This document shows, one piece after another, positions 39,658 to 51,800 of a stretch of DNA of 64,000 nt. How positions within the stretch are numbered: position 1 is the stretch's first letter; each line of letters opens with the position of its first letter. The notes under the pieces are model-generated. The model had not been told where the DNA came from, searched no databases, and was given only the letters and a program-made list of their open reading frames with translations. Made by a program: the position numbers and the translations under genes. This DNA comes from Synanceia verrucosa (taxonomy: Eukaryota > Chordata > Actinopteri > Perciformes > Synanceiidae): positions 18,632,007 to 18,696,006 of the forward strand of contig CM056569.1 of NCBI GenBank assembly GCA_029721515.1. The letters run 5' to 3'.

Positions 39658-42600
39658 TCATGGAAAAAATTATTAGACCACCCTTGTTTTCTTCAATTTC
39701 TTGTTCATTCTAATATCTGGTACCACTAAACGTATAATACAATGAACACAACAAAAAATGCAGCTGGTCACATAATACTTTATGTCCTATTTGACATTCT
39801 TAAGCTTAATTGATTCCCAGGGTATATAAGAGGCCATTTCATGTCACAAGCAGCACTGCACATGCAAAGGCCTAGAGTGGTTTCCTGCTTACATTCAAGC
39901 CGTAGCACAACTCAGAAGTTGTCAGCTCTCACATAATGCCTAAAACAAAAGAATTATGTGAAGCAACAAAGGCAGCCATCTTGGCACTGCTGGAAATTGG
40001 CATGAGTGAGAGACAGGTAGCGAAAAAACTGAAGATCTCCAAGACAGCCGTTCATTACAACAAAAAAAAACAAGCTGAACATGGCACTACCAAATTGCTA
40101 CGGGGTAGAAACGTCTTTCTACCCCACGAGATGACCGTGCACTCATCCGTTCCTGTGTCAGGAATCGTCGTCAGACCTCCAGGGACCTTAAAAATGAGTG
40201 GGCACTGTCGAGAAATGTGACTTGCTCGGCAAGGACAGTTCGAAACCGACTTGTTGAAGCTGGTTTGAAGTCACACAGAGCACGCAAGAAGCCCTTCATC
40301 AATGAAAGGCAGAGGAAGGCCCGGTTACTCTTTGCTCGAGACCACAAGGATTGGACTGTTGATGATTGGGCTAAGGTTCTCTTCAGTGAAATTTTGAATT
40401 GATGCCCACTCCAGCCAACTTACTGGTTAGGAGGAAGCCTGGAGAAGCTTACAACCCAGGCTGTCTTGCCCCTACAGTAAAACATGGGGGTGGATCAGTC
40501 ATGATCTGGGGTTGTTTCAGTCTGAGTGGAACAGGGCAAATGCAATTGTGTGAAGGCCGAATGAACCAGGTCAAGTACAGGACTACCCTTGAAAACAGTC
40601 TTCTTCCATCAGCTGGAAAACTCTTTCCTGCCTCGAATGACTGGCTTTTCCAACAAGACAATGCCCCTTGCCACACGGCAAGGTCAGTTAAAGCCTGGAT
40701 GGAGAACCACAACATTCGCACCATGCCTTGGCCTGCTCAATCACCAGATCTTAATCCAATTGAAAACCTGTGGAAAATCATCAAACTCAAAATGGAGAAC
40801 CACAAGCCCAAAAACAAAGAAAATTTGTTTGAATTTGTCCAACAGGAATGGGCTGCTGTGACAGCAGAACAATGTCAGAAGCTGGTGGAGAGCATGCCAA
40901 GACGCATGGCTGCAGTCATCAAAAACAATGGTTATGCAATCAAGTATTAACTCTTGTGTGTATCATGTGTTTAAAGCAAACAGAAAAGAAAACATGGAAT
41001 GCTTAAAAGTAGTGTTTTTGGCGGTACAATGCCATAGCTATTGATGTAAGAATTTAAGTAATTTTGGTTATTATCAAGAAAACCATGGAAAATGAATAAT
41101 CCTTAGTTCTTAAATTAAACTCTCATGAGCTATTTTTGTTGTTATCATTATAATTGTCCAAACAAATGTACCTTTAGTTGAGCCAGGCATTAAAATTAAC
41201 AAGAAATTGAAGAAAACAAGGGTGGTCTAATAATTTTTTCCATGACTGTATATGTACACACACACACACACACACACACATATATTGTATAGATATATAT
41301 ATATCTATACAATATATGTGTGTGTGTGTGTGTGTACATATATATATATATGCCGCTGCGACCAAGAGTTTTATTGAAATACAGTGTATGGCTGTGTTTG
41401 ATGGGTGTGGTTTTGTGTAAATTAAGAAATACAGAATTTGTGGCAGCTATACCAAATGTGCAAATTCACACCATTTACATATATAGAGTAATGAGATGAA
41501 AAACAAAACAAATGTTTTAGACAATTGAGAACATGTCCATCATTGCTTGGAAATAATAAGGCCATAGTAGTAAACAAAGCTGGATTTAAGGCCAGAACAA
41601 ACTAACTTGAGTGTTGTTTGCGTTTGTGCCACTAGATGGCGCATCAGACCACAGTATGGCAGAGCCGTGTCTAGAGAGAGTACCGACAACTAGTTTTTCT
41701 GTTACATATTAAACATGGCGTGCGCCTAACACATGAATACCTTTTAACCAGTCCCACACAGAATTGTCCTGGACGTTCGACAGTTCTTTTGTGGCTAAAT
41801 AATATAAATCTGAAGTATAAAGTAGATTAAAACATGTATATATTTTAATAACTCCCTGCTTATTGTAATATTAATTTGACTGTCATGGCTGGATCTGTGG
41901 GTGATCGGTCACTTAGAAGACTATTAAAAGTGGGTCAGCTCAATCTTAAGAGTTCCTTCTCAGTGAAAGAGCCTCTTAAGTTAAGTGCACTCTGGGAAAC
42001 GCATTTTTCTTTCACCGGAGCCCTAAGAGTGTTCTTAAGACACTCTTAGCGCTAAGAGCCTAAATCTGGGAAACGCGGCCATTAACAGTCTGTGTTTCCC
42101 TCTTGGAGATGTTGCTGTTTGATAATTGATATTCAGTGCTTAACACATTTCTTAGAACCAGTGTCAGGTGTATTTAGGTATTGTCTATGTTTCTGTAATA
42201 TTTAATCCACTAGTTTGTGCTTGGGATGGGAAAAAATATCCATATGGCAATATATTGGCATATTTTTCTTTTGCTGTAATATTGATTTTAATTTCTTCAT
42301 ATCCCAAAAAAGTCATGTACTGTTCAAACATTTCCACTTTTGTTAGCTAAATTTGGTGGTTCATGAAACATTGTTTCTGTGATGTGGTTATCTCAGATTC
42401 AGTTTTTTTACTTTTACTTGACCCGGACTTTAATAGACCTGAATTGCAGCATAGTGGATGCAGACATACAGGCTGAGTAGAAATGGTATCAATAAAAAAA
42501 AGCCTGAATCTTTATTCTAATCGTGGAATGGTACTAAATGGAAGGAAAACTGTTTTTCTTGCGCAGGTCTTGGCATACTCCGTGGCATGTGTGGGCGTCG

Positions 42601-42937
42601 CAGCCTTCAGCGGAGGTCTTATAGATGCTGCCAAGGCCGAGGAGGTCATGAACACTCTGCGCACCCTGACTGAGGAGAGCCAGCAGGTCAGCAGGAAGTC
42701 TGTTCAATCAGTGACATTGTTCAACGTTCAAGTGCTGCCAAATGAAGAGTTATATTTCACATTCATAAAATGAGTTGCAGCACTCTCTAGTCTTATTGCA
42801 CATTGAGTGTATTTAGTGTGGCTGATTACTGGGAGTGATGAAATGAAACAGTCTACTGTGATGGGTTTGTTTTGGGAAATCACTGCTCATGGTTGAATAC
42901 ATATATAATATATACATACATATATTTATACATATAT

Positions 42938-43004
<67 letters not shown>

Positions 43005-46000
43005 CTGTTTTTCGGGATTTGGACTGGATATGGACTGTTTAACTTCTGTATTATTTTGTGAGAGAAAAGTATAGGCTACACTGGTAATATTTATCCATGA
43101 TGTATTTATCAAATATGATGAAGCAGTAGATCTGTTTTCTTTTATGTTTAAATTATGATCACAGGGTTCCTCTGGTTCCTTAAACAGTCTTAAAATATCT
43201 TAAATTAAAGTCTGGGTAATTAAGGTCTTAAATTGTCTTAAATTTACCATAAATTTGCAATAGTTATTACATTTTCAGGTGGTGTGTTTAATGCCAATAG
43301 GAAAACAATATTTAGAGATTTACAGAAAATTTGCACATTCACTTCTTTGTTTTTGAAAGTTGTGAAATTAAAGTTGTAGAAGTAAGTTAAGTGTTAGGCC
43401 TTCAATTTATATCACTGTTGCAAGTGTTAAAGGGCTGAAAAAAATCATAAAAAATGTTATGAAGATTAATATAAATATAAAAGAAAAACTCCATATTAGT
43501 TGGGCCCTACAATACATTGACTATTTTCTACCAAAAAAATGTTAGGACATTTTTGGGTCTTAAAGGAACCATATGTAGGATGGTGGCCAAAACTGGTACT
43601 ACAATCACTTTCAAATTACTGCAGAGCAGTGTCTCCCCTCTCCCTCTCCCCTGAATAGAGGTTGCCAGTTAGGCTGCAGGATCTGACAGGAACAGAAAGT
43701 GTTACAGTGAATGAAAAGCAAAAGGTCCAGGTGGTGGCCGGGGGTATGCGGTGAGAGTGGCCTATCGGGAGTGCTGCTGCTTGTCCGCTTTCAGTCGTCT
43801 CCATCTTTTAAAAACATCTCATATACAAATCCTTGTTTTATTTCAAACTTTGTCACAACGTATTTTGGATTTATAACAAGGTCTTTTAGGTTTGGTAAGG
43901 TTAGACATTATTTATCCGACACGTTCGTAGCTGCAGCTGTGGTAACTAGAGCAGAGCTGGCAACCCAGATAATGACACACTGCTGACTTGGTGATTGGGA
44001 GATAGGTGGAGGGTGGAGCATCAGACCAAAACACAACATGACAACATCAACATCAGTTGAGGGCTGCAACTTGGCTTTTTAAATGAGAATATCCTGGCTG
44101 GACTACTGTTGTCAGTGAAATAAGTATTTGAAATGAACATGATTTCTTAATGTCTGGTGACATATCAGGGCCATTTTATGATTCATTTAAATACATTTAT
44201 TACATATTGTACCTTTAAATTATATTTGTTGAGGTCTTCAGAAGGTCTTAAGAAATATTAAATTTGACTTTTAAAATGGTGCAAGAACACTGGATTTTAA
44301 TCTATTTAGCATTTTGGATTTTGTGAGTAGCATTGTGAGGCCTCCTCTATAGTTTAACCTCAGTTTTCTATACTTACTGGTCTATACTGGTCATATTTAT
44401 GTTCAGACTCCAGGCTTCGCCCTCGCTCTGGGGCTGGTGGTCCACGGCCTGTCATTATCCGGCCATGGTAAAGCAGAGGACATCCATCCTCGTCTGCTGG
44501 CTGCTTGGATCAAGATCTTATTGGCTGAGGTGCGATTTATTTCCTTTTTACAGCTGTTAGATACTGTATTAATGCAAATTCCACCTAACTTGACACCCTG
44601 TCCAGAAACATAAGCTGAACCTAGCCAGGTGGTGTCTAAAGTTTATTTAGTTCTGTTCAAGCTTTAATGTTCATGACACCAAGCAAGTTTAACTTGTGTG
44701 TTTCAGGGTTGTCCCACTATGCAGCGACTGGCTGCCGTCAACGGCCTTGTGGCTTTAGTGGGATCTGAGAGTTACCTCACACAGGTAAGAAGTCATTCAC
44801 TCTGTCATGTGATGTTGCCACAGAAACTAACGTGATGTTTTGCAGAGCAGGGTTGTTGCCTGAGTTATGGAAGATGTGTTTCTTTTACCGCTTTGTTTAC
44901 ATGTTGTGCATTGTGATTAAAGAAATAGAAAGGGATCAAGCCGACCCTTGATCATTTTGCAATAATGAGCTCTAACTTCGGTGCCTTTTCTATTTCTAAT
45001 TCTAAACACTTTTGCTCTGTGAATGTTTCTGTTATCATACTGCGCCGAACTGTATGTTTGATTAAACTTGTTATGGTGCAGCAAACGAGTGAGTCGGAGC
45101 TCTCCACCCAGCAGCAGAGCAGGCTGAATGAAGTTATCCGAGCCATCACACAGGTACGTCACTTTTTTTATTCTTAATGCTGCTTTTTTATCACTGGTGA
45201 AAATGTGACCCTCCCTCTTAGTGTCTTTAGTATTCCTGTTACAATCAACAAATTTCTGTTAATACTAGCAAACCCACTCTAAAAATGAATTAAAACTAAT
45301 TGAATTAGAGAAAAAAAGTCAACACAAAATAAGACTAAACTATAATGAAAAATCCAGAACTCTTATAAGCTTGATGTTGACATTATGTCCTGAATTGATT
45401 TTGGCCCGTTATGCAGCTGTTACTTTAGTTTATGGTGTGTATGGCATTAGCTTTGTTGCTATCCAAAACATGGAATACTGTCCAGTGCTAGACAGCAAGC
45501 ATATCATAATCAGAAGGATAGAAGTCCTACGATTGAAGACGAAATGGCAGCCGGAATAGAATCGACCTTCTTCAGCCATCTGAAAATGTGAATGATGTCT
45601 GGTATAGTGACTTGACACTACATGTCACATTCAGCCACCCATTCTTTCTAATGGTAAGAGACAACCTTGAAATTCACACGTTCATATTCTAGTACCTAGC
45701 ATTGAGAGCAATTTGGGGGACAGGTATCTTGCTCAATCACTGATTGTTTGATGTATAACTGAGGCTGAGCGGTTATTGTTGCATTTACATACATATTACA
45801 TACATACATATTACATATTACACCATCATCGTTTGCAGATAATAACATACTCTGGAGCCATCGGCCTGCAGTCCAACAGTGCTTGTTTGGTTGGTCATTT
45901 GCATTTGGCGCATGTGTCTACCAGTCACAGTCACACAGCAGGTAGGTGCAGTCCCAGTGTGAAGCTTTTCATGTCATCAAGATTGACTCGAGGCATTCAG

Positions 46001-46540
46001 TGTGACACATCTTTAAACTTGTTTCTCAACACGTCCTCCTGTCATCTCTACAGTTCCTCAGGATTTCAGTTACCTCTCAGAGAAAAGTGCCATCAGAGCC
46101 ATCATTGACTTCATCACAGAGGCAGGAAAAAAAGGTTTGGCGACACACTTAATAACAACAAACAGTCCATAAATTCCAACATAAGATATGAAATTCTATT
46201 CATACAAACTGCCTGCATAATTCTACAATACACTCCAGGTCCAGAGTTCACCCATCCATCTCTGGTTAAGACTGCCCTGAGCCCGCTGGCCTCAGTTGGA
46301 GCCACTTTCCAGTTCCCACCCATCAACTGGAGCTCTGTCCTGTCTCCTCTGATGCGCCTCAGCTTCGGTAAGAGTGTGGGTCAAAGCACCAAACCCATTA
46401 TTTTATTTCTTTTTTTTTTCTTTTTTTTTTTTTTAACAAATTTAAGACACAATGAAAAAAGAAGAAATGAAATTTAAAAACACAGACAGTTATAGAATAT
46501 GAAACGTCCCACAAATGACAAATTGGGTCTTACTTATATC

Positions 46541-46609
<69 letters not shown>

Positions 46610-48713
46610 TATATACAAATAAAAGGAACAGACAGCAGCACACAAGGTGGAGTAATAATAAAATAAGATATAAATAAACAAACTAACAGCACCTCAAAGT
46701 GCTTCACAATAGATAGTAAATAAAAGCAATTAAAAACAAGAAGAACAATAAAACCTATAGAATAAAATGCACACACAACAGAACCTATATACAGTACATG
46801 CATTGAATGGAGAGATATCAGAGTGAGGGAGTTGCCATATACAGGCACCCTGAGCAGTTTACTGCCTAGCTCAATATTCAATATTTGAACCACATACTGA
46901 TCATTGGAATTGATGGCAGAGATATTCCCAACATATATTGTACAGAAATTTTTCATTCCTATGATTTCTCCCAAGTAAGTCCTAGGAAATGTGGCTTCCA
47001 CACTCTTCTCAGCATTATCCACGTCTTGGCCAATCTTTCTGGAATAGTTTCAGTGTTTGAGTGATGAAAAACTCTCATTATCATGATATTTTTCCATCTA
47101 AATTCCCTCACCTCCCACTGGTACTACTTGAGCTTTGGTTTTCCAGTGAGTTTAGATTTATATACATCAATCAAGAGTAAGTTGTGTCTTTGTTACAGTC
47201 TTTTGTTGTTTCTACTTCACCATCTTTTTGTCTTTGACAGGAGAGGATGTCCAGCATCAGTGTGTGCTGCTGGCAGCCTGTCAGGTTCAGTCTTCCCAGA
47301 GTGCCTCTCTCTTTCTGGGATCCTGGCTGTCACCGCCTCTTGTGCACAGTCTCAGTGTAAGCTCCTCTTGAGTAGGGTTTGGTGTTTAACAGTGTTCAGC
47401 ATCAAATTATAGGTCATAGTTACATGTTATATGTTACTGGTCTGTCCACATGCTGGGTATTATTGACAGTTATTGGCTGATCCCAGATGTATTTGTCTTT
47501 GGGTTACACAATATGAGGAAAACATGTAATGCTTATTACTTGTCAACAGACATATTCCCATATGCATGTATGTTGGACGACAGTGTCTGTGCAAAAACAT
47601 ATAAGAAAAATATTAAAATATGTAACACTGATGTACCGCAATGTACTGCACAGCCCATATTTTCATCTGTTTTTCATCATGATGGCAAAAGGAGCTAATT
47701 TTCATGATCCAGAAGTAGTTAAAGTAATTTGACAGTGTTCATGTATGCATCGCTCAATTCACAAATAAATGCAAACAAGCTTCAGTTTACAATTTTACAA
47801 ATATAACTATGTTCCAAGTTGAAAATCTGTATTTACACTGACAATTTAACTTCTTAACAAAGGCTCCCTGTGTACATATGTTGTCTATTAGCAGCCATAC
47901 AGTGACTTTGCTTCAATACTTTTAAGGAAATTAACAGTTTTCATTTTAGTTTAGGTTAGTTTTAGGAAATGAATAAGTAAAGAAGATTGCCAGTGCTGAG
48001 TACAGTTAATGCTACAGACACAAAAGGCAGTACCAGTATATTGAAGTTCAGTACTCTGCCGTACTTTTGACTTGTGGACTTATATCTCTCCATGTATCTT
48101 ATCCAGTACCAGACTCGGGCTCACCTGTATGAGAGCCTGGCTGTGTGGATGAAGCATGTTGCAGAGGACAAGCTCCAGGTCTACATGGAGAGTCTGGGTC
48201 TACAGCACTTCCAAGAGGACCTTCGCCCCCAGCGCCTGCCCCTGTGCCGCTCCCTGCTGCAGGGCCTCGCTCAGGCCATGGCTCTCCCAAACCCCCCCAA
48301 CAACTGCTGGGCCATCCTCTGCTCCACTGCTGAGAAGATCTTCACCCTGCTGCCCTGCCACATCCAGGTACTGAAATGAAAAAACAACAATAAAGCAGTC
48401 TCTCAAGGATTGCAATAATTAACACAAATTCAACCAATCGGCACAGTATTTGTGGTGGCTTGCAATTATACAAAATTACTGTGATTTCCCTGAATTATTT
48501 AGAAAAAAAAGGAGAGGGAGGGGGAGAGGCCATGGAGCATGATACTGTGGACGCTGAGGTTCATACTCAGTTTATACTGTACACCTTTACAGGTGTAAAT
48601 CTGAGATGGGACTTTGTGCATATAATATTTGTTAATTTACATGTGTTCATACATACATATATATATATATATGCATATATACGTATATACATATGTATAT
48701 ATATTATATATGC

Positions 48714-48811
<98 letters not shown>

Positions 48812-51800
48812 AAAGTATTCGCTCACCCATCCAAATAATCAGAATAGGTTGCTGTCGTTCCCAAACACTTCCACGTTCTTATAATACAGCTGACAGTTGA
48901 CTGTGGAATATTTAGGAGCGAGGAAATTTCACGACTGGATTTGTTGCACAGCTGGCATCCTATCACAGTTCCACACTGGAATTCACTGAGCGACCCATTC
49001 TTTCACAAATGTTTGTAAAAGCAGTCTGCATGCCTAGCTGCTTGATTTCATACACCTGTGGTCATGGAAGTGATTGGAACACCTGATTCTGATTATTTGG
49101 ATCGGTGAGCGAATACTTTTGGCAATATAGTGTATTTCGAAGTAAGAGACATGAACTTCTTTGTCACCCACATTTTCTCTATTCGTTCCTCTTCCTTCAG
49201 CTTCACTCCTGCCAGCTTCATTTCCTTGCTCTTTACCATCTCAGTCACTAGCGCTACACCTGATTGGCCAGTTATATTGACTTTCAGAATGTCAGTGTTC
49301 GGCACATGGAAATTCACACCAATTTCTCTCCACTGCTGAAATGCTTTGCCAATACTGTTACATGTTTTTTTTGTTGTTTTTTTTTGCCCAATGGTGCAAA
49401 AAGCCAGACAAAACAGCTGCTTTCAGTTTTGACTCTTGCACTTTAACAAACACCTCGCATTCCTTCAGTGCTTCCTCTTCGAAATGTAACTCCCATACAT
49501 CTCATATGCAAACAGTTCATGTTTTAAGGCATTTTAACATGGTTTGTTTAGAAAACAAATTGTACTCTGCTGGACTATTGGCCAAAAATATCCTCCTATT
49601 TCTTCTGCTGATGATGAATTCATTTATTTTAGGATGATGAAGTGGATTTGTACGTGGGAATCTCCAAGTGTCTGTCTGAGATGTCTGATGCAGAGATTGA
49701 CCGAATTGCACAAGTCACAGAGGTACAGTATGATGTGACAAAGAACTCCTGCATGGAATAGAAAAGACTCAAATAGTGGAGAACTATTGGTTATTTTTCT
49801 GAAGATTTTTTGTGGTGTTAGCTAGAAAGGCTGTATCTTATTTTACTGTATCTTATACCCAGATATTTCCCCAAACTCTGATGATGCTCATTGCTTTTGG
49901 GATGGAGACAGACAAATAAAGTAGGAGGTCATCAGCGTACAATGCTGCTTTGCTCTACAGTTTTGAAAGAAGATACTACCAATGGTCGGAGCGTGGCAAG
50001 AAAAAATATCTAGTAATATCATGATAGTTTTGGAAAATGTGGAGAATACTGGTGGACATATTTATCATACTGTACATTCTGGACATAAGTGGGGTGAAAG
50101 CTGTAGTACGTAAAGTAAATGTAGCTCTGTATTCTGTGCTGTTTAGGCTCACATGGAGAAGACCTGCTTCATCCTGGCTTACTTGACGTCCCAAGGCAGA
50201 ATTCCCCTCCTGGGTCTCAACGACGTCATTGCCGGTGTGCTTCACGGCTGGCCAAGCCACAGAGTCGGTTGGCTCCTCCTGCAGACTTTTTACCAGTGTC
50301 GCCTGGCCACCAACCCCAATACAGGTTAGGCCAGAAGTGAGCTGCATGCATTTCCATCATAAAGGAACAGTGGTAGTGCATAGCTGGAATTCTTCCAGAA
50401 ATTATAATACAACACCTGGGTAACGTAAGTTTCGAATTTCACACACACCTTGCTTTTAATGATACTAGGCACAAATCTTTCTTTGTATTTATTTATCTCT
50501 GTGTGCTACACAAGTCGTGTCATAGAGGCCTGATGGCCACCAAAAGAAATATCTGACCTGCCTGATCATTTTATTTATTGTTATTATTAGTATTTTATCA
50601 TGCCATACTGGACTGACAGTCCCACACACTGCTGTAGTAACCAAGATAATGTGACCCCCTATGAAGAGCACTTTTTCTACTTTTCAATGTCGAGAGTGAA
50701 TGACTGACGCTAATTCAAGACAGAGAGAAAGACAGAAATAGATGTCCATCATGGCAGCAACAGCTACCACACAGTCACTTCCATTTGAAGCATATTACTA
50801 AATAAAAGAGCAAGAAAGGTGATTTTGGAGCAGCGCTTCTGAGAGCTTTTATTTTGAAAAAGACTTCTGACAGACCTCTGAAATGAACATGCTGTTGAAA
50901 AATGTGTGGCCTCATAAAATGTGAATGTGTAGCAGACCCATTAGATGAACTTTATGGGTTTAACTACATTCAGCCACAAACACTAGAACTGCAGGTTTCA
51001 CTTCTCTTAATGTGAAAAGACAGTCTGCTGGTATGGATGGTACATTAATCCTCAGGCTGTTCTCATGGTTTTTATGCATCAATCAATCAGTCTCTATCAC
51101 ATTCATTGATGAGACGGTCAACTCAACGTTGTATATTTTTTCTGTCATGTTTATCGATTCTTTCCATCTCCCAGCTGTGATTGACTATGATTTTGTTCAT
51201 TAATGTAAGATAAAACCTGTAAGAACTAGGCAACACATCAGGAGAACTCAACCCAAATGCACAACTCAAAAACAAAGTATCAAGTAAGGATTTATTAACA
51301 GAAATAATAAATAACGGTACAGGGAGGGATAAGCACTCTAACCTGACTACCTGGAAATAAACAGAAAACACTTCTAAAAAAAGGCTATCAAAATTACCAA
51401 ATAAACACAAGATCACGGCTATCAAAGTTACAACAAAAACAACCCAACTCTTACTGCTTCTTATCTAAACTGAAAATAACAAAAGCAAGCAGATATACAA
51501 CTACAAGAAATCACTCACAAAAGGTGAGGAAAAAAGGTGACTTTAATGTTCACAAAAATGCTCACAAAAGGTGAGGATAAATGGGCAAAACTGTCACTAA
51601 CAAAAAGCACTCACAAATGGTGAGAAAATAAACTATATTACAGAAAAACACTAAACGGTGAAGACTAACTACACTGACAGACTAACATGTGGGCAACAAA
51701 CAAAGTGACAAAAGAAACAGCTCTGGAGACAGACATGCACTGACGGGGGAAACCTGACATGGAACGAAGCGATGACATGGAGAAGGGCTGGTAGACTTGA

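Larger units (their letters stand above)
37893..42081. mobile_element. PIF/Harbinger-like element hosting Tc1 insertions
   Basis: Ends TTGGCCGCGTTTCCCAG and CTGGGAAACGCGGCCA are flanked by TTA (37890-37892, 42082-42084). Subterminal regions are rich in inverted TAAGAG/CTCTTA words (for example GTTCTTAAGACACTCTTA). Without the Tc1 insertions the host would be about 1.3 kb. It has no transposase of its own and lies 37 bases after focad exon 20. Confidence 0.75.

Noticed and set aside
46534..47022. 162-residue ORF with an Ile-Tyr repeat, and similar ones near 42.9 and 48.6 kb
   Set aside because: They are translations of (TA)n runs with no start context, splice support or family match.
48099..48415. 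Minus-strand ORFs rich in Gly, Ala and Pro
   Set aside because: They are shadows of GC-rich focad exon 29.
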